This document shows, piece by piece, positions 41,492 through 50,278 of a stretch of DNA of 54,960 bases. This DNA is from Streptomyces sp. Root431 (GTDB taxonomy: Bacteria > Actinomycetota > Actinomycetes > Streptomycetales > Streptomycetaceae), in contig NZ_LMEI01000012.1 of the NCBI RefSeq assembly GCF_001426585.1, forward strand, positions 1 to 54,960, given 5' to 3'. How positions within the stretch are numbered: the first letter of the stretch is position 1; each line of letters opens with the position of its first letter. The position numbers and the translations under genes were made by a program. The notes under the pieces are model-generated. The model was not told the DNA's origin and made no database searches. It saw only the letters and a program-made list of their open reading frames with translations.

Positions 41492-41881
41492 TCACCCTCC
41501 GAGCAGGGCGCCGACGGCCTGCCCGACGGCCACGCCCGAGGCGAGGATCCCGCTCACCGCGCCCGCGTCCGCGAGCGCCTGGCGCAGCCGGGTCAGGCGG
41601 CCCGTGCCGGCCCGCCCGGTGCCCTCGATCTCGTCCTCGGCGTCGGAGAGTTCCTCGTCCAGGGCGGCGGTCTGCTCGGAGGCGACGACCCCGCCGAGGT
41701 CGGCCCGGAGCTTGCGGATGGCCTGGAGGAGTTCCTCCTGCTGCGGGTCACGGGCCGGCTGCGCGCCGCCCACCGTGTTGGTGACGGTGTTGTTGTCGCC
41801 GATGGTGACGTTGCCGCTGGTGTTGGTGACGTGAATGCCGCCGCGGGCCCTGTCGTTGCTGTCGCTGCCGGTGTCAGCCAC
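41492..41881 (-). CDS. Small protein sharing an N/T/G-rich motif with its operon neighbour
   Basis: 129 residues from GTG 41881 with a ggagg site. Residues 20-35 (NTSGNVTIGDNNTVTN) share 12 of 16 positions with residues 569-584 of the upstream membrane protein. The middle is a helical acidic region (RKLRADLGGVVASEQTAA, EELSDAEDEIEG) and the C-terminus is a small hydrophobic, Gly/Ala-rich segment (GAVSGILASGVAVGQAVGAL) that may insert in the membrane. No known enzyme domain. Second gene of the operon. Confidence 0.75.
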   Translation of the reverse strand: MADTGSDSNDRARGGIHVTNTSGNVTIGDNNTVTNTVGGAQPARDPQQEELLQAIRKLRADLGGVVASEQTAALDEELSDAEDEIEGTGRAGTGRLTRLRQALADAGAVSGILASGVAVGQAVGALLGG

Positions 41882-43667
41882 GGTCGCCTCCGGTCGTCGA
41901 GGTGGTGAAGGTCTTGTTGGTGACGGTGTTGTGGTTGCCGAGGGTGACGTTGCCCTTGGTGTTCTCGATGAAGGTGCCGCCCTCGGCGACGTGGATGATC
42001 TTCTGCTCGAACTCGGCGGTCTCGTAACCGGCTTCACGCAGCGCGACGGTCACGCCGTTCGCGACCCGGTCCTGAATGCTCTTCAGGTAGCGGCTCACGT
42101 CCATCTCCTGGAAGAGGGAGGCCTCGTCGTCGGAGCCGTACTCGCGGACCGAGAGCCAGGGCCCCTCGGGCAGCGCGTTCGCGTGGCCTCCCGTGAGCAG
42201 CCGCCAGCCGTGGCCGAGCGCCCGCCAGAGCGTGGCGACGGCCTGCCCGGCGGAGCGCGGGGTCCGGCCGAGCGCCCAGACGGCCTTGCCGAAGTGGTGG
42301 TTGTGCCGGTAGCGGTGGGCGATCCGGTCGGCTTCCCGGTAGAGCCGCTTCACGGGTCGCAGGACGTGCGGGGCGACCTCCAGCATCAGCATGCCGCCCT
42401 GCGTGTGGACGCGGACGAAGACGGTGGCGACGATCTCCTCGCCCCAGCCGCCGACTCGGACGCGGAGGAAGTGGCGACGGGTCTCGCCGCCCTCCTCGAT
42501 GGCGCCCGAGCGATGCAGCTCGAAGCCCTCCGGGGTGTACGGGGCGGCGGTGCGGGCCGGCAGTCCGTCGACGGGCAGGAAGACGACCTCGTCGATCTCC
42601 AGCTCGCGCAGCCGGTCCCGTACGGCGGCCTGGATCTGCGGCGAACCGTGCGGGGACGGCACGCGCAGCGCCTCCACGAGCGGGACGACATGCCGCATGA
42701 TCGCGCTGTTGTCGAGCGGCTCGGGCGCCTTGCCGTCGAGGTTCTTGCGGGGGCGCAGCTCGATGGAGAGCGACCAGGGTTCGTACGGGGCTCCGGCGCC
42801 GCAGAACGGGTCGTCGGAGCCGTACATGACGAGGCGGGCGTGCTGCTCGACGCGGATCCGGTCGCGCAGGCGGCGGGAGCGGGCGCCCTCGGCCTGCTCG
42901 GCCGGGTCGGAACGGAGGTCGGGGAAGCGCTCCTTGGAGAGCTCCTGGGTGAGCGCGCGGGCGAACTGGCCCTGCTGCGTCGCCACCGCCCAGGCCACGA
43001 GCAGCGGCACGGCGATGGTGATCCACACCTCCAGCGGGCTGATGCCCCACATCTCCTCCGCGGCGAGACTGAGCGCGAAGCCCAGGAACTCGCCCGTCTC
43101 GGAGACGTCGCCGAGGAACTCCCAGCCGGCCTCGTCGTCGCCGAAGGCGAGGAAGAGGAGGAGCAGCGCCGACTGGACGAACATGATCCGCCCGTACCAG
43201 CGCAGCACGAAGGCGGGGACGGTGCGGTAGAGGGGTGCGGCGGCGGACCGGCCGCGGACCCAGCGGGCGAGGCCGAGCACGAGGAACGGCACGATGAGGA
43301 GGGTGATCAGGCCCTTGGTGAGCGGGATCGCGATGATCCAGAGGGCCAGGATGCCGGCGGCCCAGGCGAGTTCGATGCGGCGGGCGCGCAGCGCGTGCGC
43401 GAGGACGCGGCTCGCGTCGAAGCCCAGGGAGGGTGCGGCGAAGCGCTCCTCGTGGACGTACAGCTGGTCGATGACGGCGTCCCGGAAGCCGTCGTCGAGG
43501 TAGGTGCCGGCACAGAGCAGGCGGGTCGACTCGCTCGCGGAAGGTAAGCGGCGCGCATCGACGGCGGGCGGGGTGCCCGGCGGCGTACTGGGCGGCCGGC
43601 CGGGCTGCTGAGGAACGAACGATTGCGCCAAAACTCCCCCGATTGCTGCGGAACGGTCCGTGATCAC
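41874..43667 (-). CDS. Multi-pass membrane protein with C-terminal N/T/G motif
   Basis: 597 residues. The first 100 residues are Pro-rich and soluble, then four or five membrane segments lie between about 100 and 245 (AAGILALWIIAIPLTKGLIT, FLVLGLARWV, MFVQSALLLLFLAFG, ITIAVPLLVAWAVAT). A large cytoplasmic region of about 300 residues follows, and the end carries the motif NTKGNVTLGNHNTVTN (569-584). No enzyme motif recognised. GTG 43667 has no clear ribosome binding site; TTG 43631 close to gggggag is an alternative. First gene of the operon, overlapping the second by eight bases. Confidence 0.75.
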   Translation of the reverse strand: MITDRSAAIGGVLAQSFVPQQPGRPPSTPPGTPPAVDARRLPSASESTRLLCAGTYLDDGFRDAVIDQLYVHEERFAAPSLGFDASRVLAHALRARRIELAWAAGILALWIIAIPLTKGLITLLIVPFLVLGLARWVRGRSAAAPLYRTVPAFVLRWYGRIMFVQSALLLLFLAFGDDEAGWEFLGDVSETGEFLGFALSLAAEEMWGISPLEVWITIAVPLLVAWAVATQQGQFARALTQELSKERFPDLRSDPAEQAEGARSRRLRDRIRVEQHARLVMYGSDDPFCGAGAPYEPWSLSIELRPRKNLDGKAPEPLDNSAIMRHVVPLVEALRVPSPHGSPQIQAAVRDRLRELEIDEVVFLPVDGLPARTAAPYTPEGFELHRSGAIEEGGETRRHFLRVRVGGWGEEIVATVFVRVHTQGGMLMLEVAPHVLRPVKRLYREADRIAHRYRHNHHFGKAVWALGRTPRSAGQAVATLWRALGHGWRLLTGGHANALPEGPWLSVREYGSDDEASLFQEMDVSRYLKSIQDRVANGVTVALREAGYETAEFEQKIIHVAEGGTFIENTKGNVTLGNHNTVTNKTFTTSTTGGDRG

Positions 43668-43784
43668 GACCCACTTGGGCGGGACCGGTGGGACAGCATA
43701 GGGGAGGTGGGGGCGCCTTGTCGGCGCGAGAAGACGGCGCGGAAGGCGGCACGAAGGGCGGCGCGGAAGGCGGCGCGAAAAGAC

Positions 43785-43828
43785 GGCGCCCCCGGGCCGT
43801 ACGGTCGGTCGTACGGTCCGGGGGCGCC
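43785..43828 (-). terminator. mdh terminator
   Basis: A 19-bp stem (43785-43803 with 43810-43828, one G-U pair) and a six-base loop are followed on the minus strand by GTCTTTTCGC. It lies about 65 bases after the mdh stop. Between it and 43667 the DNA is a degenerate ggcggcgcggaa-type repeat with no gene. Confidence 0.78.
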
Positions 43829-43892
43829 GGGCATGTGATGCGCCGTCAGGCCGTCAGGCGGTCAGGCCGCCTTCGGGCTCTCGGGCAGCGGC

Positions 43893-44882
43893 TCAGATGA
43901 GGCCGAGCTCGCGGACCGCGTCGCGCTCCTCCGACAGCTCCTGCACGGAGGCATCGATGCGGGTGCGGGAGAACTCGTTGATGTCCAGGTTCTGGACGAT
44001 CTCGTACTTGCCGTCGGTGCAGGTGACCGGGAAGGAGGAGATGAGGCCCTCGGGGACGCCGTAGGAGCCGTCCGACGGGATGCCCATGGAGGTCCAGTCG
44101 CCCGCGGCGGTGCCGTTGACCCACGTGTGGACGTGGTCGATGGCGGCGTTCGCGGCGGAGGCGGCGGAGGACGCGCCACGGGCCTCGATGATCGCGGCGC
44201 CGCGCTTGGCGACGGTCGGGATGAAGGTGTCGGCCAGCCACGCCTCGTCGGCGACGACCTCGGCGGCGTTCTTGCCGGCGATCTCCGCGTGGAAGATGTC
44301 CGGGTACTGGGTCGCCGAGTGGTTGCCCCAGATGGTGAGGCGCTTGATGTCCTCGACGGAGGCGCCGGTCTTCGCCGCGAGCTGCGAGAGCGCGCGGTTG
44401 TGGTCCAGGCGGGTCATCGCGGTGAAGCGCTCGGCCGGCACGTCCGGGGCGGCGGCCTGGGCGATCAGGGCGTTGGTGTTGGCCGGGTTGCCGACGACGA
44501 GGACCTTGATGTCGTCCGCGGCGTGGTCGTTGATGGCCTTGCCCTGCGGCTTGAAGATGCCGCCGTTGGCGGCGAGCAGGTCACCGCGCTCCATGCCCTT
44601 GGTACGGGGGCGGGCGCCGACGAGCAGCGCGACGTTGGCGCCCTCGAAGCCCTGGTTCGGGTCGTCGAAGATGTCGATGCCCTTGAGCAGCGGGAACGCG
44701 CAGTCGTCGAGCTCCATGGCGGTGCCCTCGGCGGCCTTCACGCCCTGCGGGATCTCGAGGAGGCGCAGCTTGACCGGCACGTCCGCGCCGAGCAGGTGGC
44801 CCGAGGCGATGCGGAAGAGCAGCGCGTAGCCGATCTGGCCGGCCGCGCCGGTGACGGTGACATTCACGGGAGTGCGGGTCAT
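43893..44882 (-). CDS. mdh: Malate dehydrogenase
   Basis: 329 residues, standard for the actinobacterial enzyme. NAD-binding VTGAAGQIGYALLFRIASG, the substrate-binding arginines (ARPRTKGMERGDLL), VVGNPANTNALIA, the catalytic TRLDHNRALSQLA and WGNHSATQYPD with active-site His are all present. Interconverts malate and oxaloacetate in the TCA cycle, so it acts together with the sdh operon in this window. The upstream gap (44883-45094) contains gatcgac repeats (44945-44978) within its promoter region. Confidence 0.96.
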   Translation of the reverse strand: MTRTPVNVTVTGAAGQIGYALLFRIASGHLLGADVPVKLRLLEIPQGVKAAEGTAMELDDCAFPLLKGIDIFDDPNQGFEGANVALLVGARPRTKGMERGDLLAANGGIFKPQGKAINDHAADDIKVLVVGNPANTNALIAQAAAPDVPAERFTAMTRLDHNRALSQLAAKTGASVEDIKRLTIWGNHSATQYPDIFHAEIAGKNAAEVVADEAWLADTFIPTVAKRGAAIIEARGASSAASAANAAIDHVHTWVNGTAAGDWTSMGIPSDGSYGVPEGLISSFPVTCTDGKYEIVQNLDINEFSRTRIDASVQELSEERDAVRELGLI

Positions 44883-45094
44883 GGCGATCTCCGTAAGACA
44901 GCTGGCGGTGGGGGTCCCTGCCCCGGGTTCCGGACACCTCTCCGTGATCGACGATCGACGATCGATCAGCGTGATCGATCGGTGTCTCGACGTGAAGAGA
45001 TTTCCAGCGGTCAGGCTATCCGACCCGGGGCCCCACGAACCCCCACCCCCTTGTGGTCCGGCTCACTGCCACCCGTCCGAGACCACGGGGGTCC

Positions 45095-45233
45095 GTCAGT
45101 TCGCGGTGCGGTGCTCGGTCGGTTCGCGGGTGCGCCGCGCGGTCGGTTCGCCGTGCAGTGCTCGGTCGGTTCGCCTTGCAGTGCTCGGTCAGTTCGCCGT
45201 GCAGTGCTCGGTCAGTTCGCGGTGCAGTGCTCG
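45095..45233. repeat. Six 23-24 bp tandem copies covering the 3' end of the XRE-DUF2690 gene
   Basis: Units of the type gtcagttcgc(c/g)gtgcagtgctcg start at 45095, 45118, 45142, 45165, 45188 and 45211. The last unit contains the stop codon and final codons (TEHCTAN) of the minus-strand gene; the others are copies beyond the stop. Confidence 0.9.
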
Positions 45234-46132
45234 GTCCCGTCCGCGAGGGTGGCGCAGGCCGTCGCGTCGGTCCCGGCCGTGACCGCGAGCATCGGGGTGT
45301 ACGCGTCGGTGTCGGCGCCCGCGCTCACCACCTCGGCGCGCCGGGTCGCTCCGCCGGCGCTCACCGTGACGGCGTCCCCCGGCGCGGCCCCGCTGATCCG
45401 GGCCCAGGCCGCCGCGCAGGTCGCGCTGTGCCGGACCTCGACCTGGACGGTCCCGACGCGGGTGCGGGCGACAGTGGTGGCGAGGGGCCCGCCACAGCCC
45501 ATGGCCTCCGGGTCGCGGCCGGTGCAGCCGGCGCCCGCGCACTTCACCCCGGCGGGGAGGCTGGTGCTCGGCGCGGCGGTCGGGGTGGTCGGCGAGGGCG
45601 GGGTGACGGCGCGGTCGTCCGTACCGTCCGCGCCGCCGAGGTCGACGAGGAGGAGGGCGGCGGTGACGACGAGCAGGGCGCCGAGGGTCCCGACGGCGTA
45701 GAGGAGGAGGGGGCGACGGCGGGCCGCTGGGGGCGCGGGTGGCGGGGAGGCGACCGGGGCGGGGCCCGGTGCCGCGATCCGCCGGATCTGCATGGTCCGG
45801 TCGTCGGCGTCACTGGGGCGATCTGCGTCATCGACATCGACAGTGCCGCCATCGGGTCGGCCGCTCCTCGACCACCCCCGTTCGGCCCGCTCCCACTCCG
45901 CGGCGAGGTCCCCAGGATCCGTCCCGGTCACTTCCGCGAGCGCCGCCACCGCACTCCTGGGGACGGGCCGCCGTGCGTCCAGGCAGGCGTCCCACGTGGC
46001 CCGGTCGTGTCCGGTGCGCTCGGCGACGGCGGTGACGCCGAGACCGCTGCGGTCGATCAGCCGGCGGAGCCGCTCCGTGAACGCCCTGACGTCCGGGTCG
46101 AGTTCGTCCGACAGCGCCTTCCAGCCAGGCAT
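45212..46132 (-). CDS. XRE-family DNA-binding membrane protein with DUF2690 domain
   Basis: 306 residues from ATG 46132 (aaggggggc site). A helix-turn-helix region (LRRLIDRSGLGVTAVAERTG, AVAALAEVTGTDPGDLAAEW), a linker, one membrane helix (LLLYAVGTLGALLVVTAALLL) and a C-terminal DUF2690 domain with paired cysteines (KCAGAGCTGRDPEAMGCGG, VEVRHSATCAAAW) are visible. DNA binding inside, sensing domain outside is the likely design. The end is embedded in a 23-bp tandem repeat. Confidence 0.88.
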   Translation of the reverse strand: MPGWKALSDELDPDVRAFTERLRRLIDRSGLGVTAVAERTGHDRATWDACLDARRPVPRSAVAALAEVTGTDPGDLAAEWERAERGWSRSGRPDGGTVDVDDADRPSDADDRTMQIRRIAAPGPAPVASPPPAPPAARRRPLLLYAVGTLGALLVVTAALLLVDLGGADGTDDRAVTPPSPTTPTAAPSTSLPAGVKCAGAGCTGRDPEAMGCGGPLATTVARTRVGTVQVEVRHSATCAAAWARISGAAPGDAVTVSAGGATRRAEVVSAGADTDAYTPMLAVTAGTDATACATLADGTEHCTAN

Positions 46133-46300
46133 GTACGCCCCCCTTGTCCGCGACCTCCCCTGCGTTCTCGAAGGATGGCAGCTCCGAGGGCGATCCGCGC
46201 CCCGGATGCGGAGGCGAGGTGGCGGAATGGTCACTTCCGTGACACAGCGAGCGGCCTGAACTTGCTCCAGGTTGGCGCGTACATGACTCTTGATCGCAGC

Positions 46301-46336
46301 GGCGCCCGCCCTCCCACGGGGGAGAGGGCGGGCGCC
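46301..46336. terminator. Hairpin after DUF3017 gene
   Basis: Perfect 13-bp arms ggcgcccgccctc (46301-46313) and gagggcgggcgcc (46324-46336) lie about 30 bases beyond the DUF3017 stop. There is no T-run. The rest of 46133-46368 has no gene. Confidence 0.55.
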
Positions 46337-46368
46337 GTACACGAATCAGTGCCGCTACGTCACCGTTC

Positions 46369-46842
46369 CTACGTCACGGTGAGATGGAGGATGTCCTCCA
46401 GGAACGGGATCCGCAGCCAGGGTTTCGGCTGCACCATGAGCGCGAGCAGCACGATCAGGCCGCCCATGACCCCGTACGTGATCATGTCCGTGAAGCGGGA
46501 CCGCACGGCCAGCATGCCGACGGACGGCACCACCCGGCGCATCACGGCGCCGAGGAGCAGGGCCGCGCCGACCGCCATCGTGCCCACCCGGAAGGCATGC
46601 GGGAACGGGTCCGTGCCGACCACGACGAGGCCGAGACCGGCGAGGACGAGCACGGTGAGCAGGGGCCACTGACGCGCGGGCGCGGAGGCGTCGCGGGGCG
46701 CCGCCCGGCCGCCGCCCTCGGGCCGCGCCGTGTCGGTGGTGAGGCTGGGCGGCGGGCGGCGGATGCCGCCCTTGGCGGGCTCGCTCCCGGCCGACTCGCC
46801 CTCGGTGGCCCCGCTCCCTGGGGCCCCACCCTCGGCGGCCAT
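46369..46842 (-). CDS. DUF3017 membrane protein
   Basis: 157 residues. A polar Gly/Pro/Glu-rich N-terminus of about 55 residues is followed by three membrane helices (LLTVLVLAGLGLVVVGTDPF, GTMAVGAALLLGAVMR, MITYGVMGGLIVLLALMVQ). This matches the actinobacterial DUF3017 family, whose gene usually follows folD, as here with a two-base gap. Function unknown. Confidence 0.85.
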   Translation of the reverse strand: MAAEGGAPGSGATEGESAGSEPAKGGIRRPPPSLTTDTARPEGGGRAAPRDASAPARQWPLLTVLVLAGLGLVVVGTDPFPHAFRVGTMAVGAALLLGAVMRRVVPSVGMLAVRSRFTDMITYGVMGGLIVLLALMVQPKPWLRIPFLEDILHLTVT

Positions 46843-46843
46843 G

Positions 46844-47704
46844 TCAGAGCGCCGCGGCCGCGCGCTCGGCGGCCTCGACGACGTTCACGAGGAGCTGGGC
46901 GCGGGTCATCGGGCCGACGCCGCCGGGGTTCGGGGAGATCCAGCCGGCGACCTCCGCGACACCGGGGTCCACGTCGCCGAGGATCTTGCCCTCGCCGTTG
47001 CGCGAGACGCCGACGTCGAGGACGGCCGCGCCCGGCTTCACGTCCTCGGGCTTGATGAGGTGCGGGACGCCGGCCGCCGCCACGATGATGTCGGCGTTGC
47101 GCAGGTGCGCCGAGAGGTCCCGGGTGCCGGTGTGGCACTGCGTCACGGTCGCGTTCTCGGAGCGGCGGGTGAGGATGAGCGGCATCGGGCGGCCGATGGT
47201 GACGCCGCGGCCGACGACCACGACCTCAGCGCCGTTGATCTCCACGCCGTGCGCGCGGAGCAGGGTGATGACGCCGTTCGGCGTGCAGGGCAGCGGGGCG
47301 GGCTCGTTGAGCACGAGACGGCCGAGGTTGGTCGGGTGCAGGCCGTCCGCGTCCTTGGCCGGGTCCATCAGCTCCAGGATGCGGTTCTCGTCGATGCCCT
47401 TGGGCAGCGGGAGCTGGACGATGTAACCGGTGCAGGTCGGGTCCTCGTTGAGCTCCCGTACGACCGCCTCGATCTCCTCCTGCGTGGCGGTGGCCGGAAG
47501 GTGACGCTGGATGGAGGCGATGCCGACCTGAGCGCAGTCGCGGTGCTTGCCCGCCACGTACTTCTGGCTGGCCGGGTCGTCGCCGACGAGGACGGTGCCC
47601 AGGCCGGGCGTGACGCCCTGCTCCTTGAGGGCCGCCACACGGACGGTCAGTTCGGACTTGATCGCGGCTGCGGTGGCCTTGCCATCGAGAATCTGGGCAC
47701 TCAT
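46844..47704 (-). CDS. folD: Bifunctional methylenetetrahydrofolate dehydrogenase/cyclohydrolase
   Basis: 286 residues from ATG 47704 (gggaggatg site). FolD signatures: GLGTVLVGDDPASQKYVAGK (catalytic Tyr/Lys), YIVQLPLPKGIDEN, GRGVTIGRPMPLIL and SPNPGGVGPMTRAQLLVN. Interconverts methylene-, methenyl- and formyl-tetrahydrofolate in one-carbon metabolism. First gene of a pair with DUF3017. The 250-bp gap to 47955 contains its promoter; I see no folate riboswitch. Confidence 0.96.
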   Translation of the reverse strand: MSAQILDGKATAAAIKSELTVRVAALKEQGVTPGLGTVLVGDDPASQKYVAGKHRDCAQVGIASIQRHLPATATQEEIEAVVRELNEDPTCTGYIVQLPLPKGIDENRILELMDPAKDADGLHPTNLGRLVLNEPAPLPCTPNGVITLLRAHGVEINGAEVVVVGRGVTIGRPMPLILTRRSENATVTQCHTGTRDLSAHLRNADIIVAAAGVPHLIKPEDVKPGAAVLDVGVSRNGEGKILGDVDPGVAEVAGWISPNPGGVGPMTRAQLLVNVVEAAERAAAAL

Positions 47705-47954
47705 GGAGACATCCTCCCGGATGACCCCCGCCTTGTTCCAATTCGCTCCCGCCGGGCGGCTCGTCATACCGGGCGACAGATTGCACTTGCACAACTCCGC
47801 CGCGTATCGACTGGACAAAAAGTCGACGGTACGACAACGATGACCTGCGAAGTACCGCGGAAAGTGCCGGGGGGAAATCCGCTCAAATGCCGTGAAAGTC
47901 CTCCGCGCGGGCCGCGTCGTCCCCGCACAGAAAACTTCACGGAGGAATCCCGCG

Positions 47955-48560
47955 ATGAGCTTCGGCGACTCGAACAACCCCTACGGCCAGCCCCAGGGCC
48001 AGCCGCAGCAGCCCGGCTACGGCTACCCGCAGCAGGCCCCGCAGGGCGTACCGCCGCAGCAGGGATACGGCTACCCGGCGGCCCCGCCGGTCTCCCCGTA
48101 CGGCGGCGGCGGTTACCCGGCCGCGGTCACGGAGATGCCGGGCACCGTCAAGGCCGCCCGCGTCATGCTCTTCGTCATCGGCGGTCTGCAGATGATCGGC
48201 GTGATCTTCGGTGTGCTCGGCGCGCTGAGCATCGCCGCCGCGAAGAACGACCCGCAGCTGAAGGACGACGTCCAGTTCCAGCAGATCGCCGACATGTCGT
48301 CCGGCGCCGTCTGGGGCTTCACCGCGCTCATCCTGGCCTGGGGCGTCCTCGCGATCGTCCTCGGTGCCAAGTTCGGCAGCGGCGGCAACGGCATCCGCAT
48401 CACGGCGATGGTCTTCGCGATCATCACCGCCATCTTCGGTCTCTACCCGTTCGTGGTCATCGGTCTCGCGCACACCGTGATGGCCGTCCTGATCGCGGTC
48501 TTCGTGGGCAAGTCGGACGGCGGCGCCTGGTTCAACCGCAACAAGCAGCCGCAGTACTGA
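47955..48560 (+). CDS. Gly/Tyr/Gln/Pro-rich membrane protein
   Basis: 201 residues from ATG 47955, with ggagga upstream. The first 55 residues are a Gln/Pro/Gly/Tyr-rich repeat (QPQQPGYGYPQQAPQG), followed by three or four membrane helices (VMLFVIGGLQMIGVIFGVLG, WGFTALILAWGVLAIVLGA, MVFAIITAIFGLYPFVVIG). A common Streptomyces architecture with unknown function. Divergent from folD and followed by a terminator. Confidence 0.8.
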   Translation: MSFGDSNNPYGQPQGQPQQPGYGYPQQAPQGVPPQQGYGYPAAPPVSPYGGGGYPAAVTEMPGTVKAARVMLFVIGGLQMIGVIFGVLGALSIAAAKNDPQLKDDVQFQQIADMSSGAVWGFTALILAWGVLAIVLGAKFGSGGNGIRITAMVFAIITAIFGLYPFVVIGLAHTVMAVLIAVFVGKSDGGAWFNRNKQPQY

Positions 48561-48571
48561 GCCGAACGCCG

Positions 48572-48612
48572 AGGGGCCGGGTTCCGTACGGAAAGTACGG
48601 GACCCGGCCCCT
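48572..48612. terminator. Bidirectional terminator hairpin
   Basis: An 18-bp stem (48572-48589 with 48595-48612, one G-U pair) and a five-base loop lie between two convergent genes. Confidence 0.78.
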
Positions 48613-48646
48613 TCGCCGTTCCCGGCGAACAAGACGTGCCTACCGG

Positions 48647-50092
48647 CTACACCCTCTTGAGCACCGCGAACCCGTCCGACCGGTACGTGATCTCGTACCG
48701 CGCCTCCGGATGCAGTTGCGAAGCCAGCTGCGCCGGGTCCGTGACCTGCTGCGACCAGCCGCGCAGGTCGAAGGCGAGGTAGTCCGGGGTGGCGCCCTTC
48801 GACGTGCCCACCCAGTAGACCCGGTGGTCCGCCGTGAGGTGGGCGAGGAGCGAGACGTCCGCCTCCACGCTCGCGCCCTCCGGCACCGCGTCCACCGCCG
48901 CCCGCGCCTGCTCGGCCCGGGCGTCCGTGCGGTACGTCTCCGACTTCGTCAGCTCCCGCAGCGGCAGGTCCATGGCGAGCACGAGCGCGACCGCCGTCGC
49001 GACGGGGACGACGACCTTCCCGTACGCGACGAGCCAGGCGCGCGGCGAGGTGCGCACGGACCGGGCCGCGTCCACGAGGGCCAGGAAGACCACCGGCATG
49101 AGGATGGCGCTGTAGTGCCAGTGCATGCCCCAGTGGTTGGAGTCCTGGGAGAGGAAGCGCCAGCCCAGGGTGGGCAGGACGAGCAGGATCAGCGGGGAGC
49201 GCAGGGCGAGGAAGCCGACGATCGCGAGCAGGAAGAACACCATCTCCCAGCGCTCGCCGGAGACGAGGGCGTCGCCGATGACCTGCCCGATGGAGGTCTC
49301 GGTGCCCTGGCCCGTCTTCTCGATCTTGGACCAGTAGTCGTACTCCCCGACCCGGCTCGCCGCCGGGATCAGGACGAGGACCGTGAGGGCGAAGGCCGCC
49401 ACGCCGAAGCCGGCGAGGGCGGCACCCAGCCGCTTCTGGCCCTTGATGAAGAGGACCGCGCCGACCATGGAGACGGTGAGCCCCATGTCCTCCTTGACGA
49501 GGACGAGCGGGGCGGACCAGGCGACGGCCGTGGTCCAGCGCCCGAGGATCAGGGCCCGGCAGGTCAGGGCCAGCATCGGGACGGCGAAGGCGATCTCGTG
49601 GAAGTCGGACTTGACGGCTTCCTGGAGCCCCCAGGAGAGCCCGTACGCGATCGTGAGCCCGATGCCGGCGGCCCGGCTGCCGAGGATCTGCTGGGTGGTG
49701 CGGCCGACGACGACCGCGGAGGCGGCGAAGAGCGCCGCCTGCCCGAAGAGCAGGGATGCGGGCGAGGGCCAGATCCAGTAGAGGGGCGCGAGCAGTGCGG
49801 TGACCGGGCTGAAGTGGTCGCCGAGTATGTGGAAGCCGGGGCCCTTGATGTCGACGACGGGCGCCCGGAACTCCGCGTACGCCCTGACGGACTGCCCGAA
49901 GATCCCGAGGTCCCAGGAGGGGGTGAGGAAGTGCGAGTACTGCACCCAGGAGTAGAGGAAGTACAGACCGCAGAGGACGGCCGCGAGGATCAGATAGGGC
50001 CTGAGCGGTGCCGGGGAAAGGCCGTCCGACGCTTCGGCGTCGGTGGTATCCGCAGCGGGCCTGTTCAGTACGTCCAACACCACGTCCCCCAC
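48647..50092 (-). CDS. DUF2079 multi-pass membrane protein
   Basis: 481 residues from GTG 50092; TTG 50116 and later GTG codons are also possible starts. About ten membrane segments; the family's WDLGIFGQSVRAYAEF, GPGFHILGDHFSP and QEAVKSDFHEIAFAVPML segments are visible. DUF2079 proteins look like GT-C glycosyltransferase relatives acting on lipid-linked sugars, with Asp in the first loop, but no activity is established. Transcribed alone. Confidence 0.85.
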   Translation of the reverse strand: MGDVVLDVLNRPAADTTDAEASDGLSPAPLRPYLILAAVLCGLYFLYSWVQYSHFLTPSWDLGIFGQSVRAYAEFRAPVVDIKGPGFHILGDHFSPVTALLAPLYWIWPSPASLLFGQAALFAASAVVVGRTTQQILGSRAAGIGLTIAYGLSWGLQEAVKSDFHEIAFAVPMLALTCRALILGRWTTAVAWSAPLVLVKEDMGLTVSMVGAVLFIKGQKRLGAALAGFGVAAFALTVLVLIPAASRVGEYDYWSKIEKTGQGTETSIGQVIGDALVSGERWEMVFFLLAIVGFLALRSPLILLVLPTLGWRFLSQDSNHWGMHWHYSAILMPVVFLALVDAARSVRTSPRAWLVAYGKVVVPVATAVALVLAMDLPLRELTKSETYRTDARAEQARAAVDAVPEGASVEADVSLLAHLTADHRVYWVGTSKGATPDYLAFDLRGWSQQVTDPAQLASQLHPEARYEITYRSDGFAVLKRV

Positions 50093-50278
50093 AACCGGCG
50101 GCCGACAAAAGAGCAACCCATTAGACCAGAGTCCACCCGATCGGCGGATCCGTCGCCGCCGGGCGGAACCTCCCCCCGCGGCCGCGCTCTTCTCCGTAAG
50201 CGGTACGTGACGTTCTGCATTCGTTTATCGCCGCTTCCTACCCTGACCCGCACGCAGACCTCGGGGAAAGGAAGCGTC

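Noticed and set aside
43690..43784. Repeated ggcggcgcggaa stretch as CRISPR or regulatory array
   Set aside because: Irregular low-complexity GC-rich sequence with no spacer structure.
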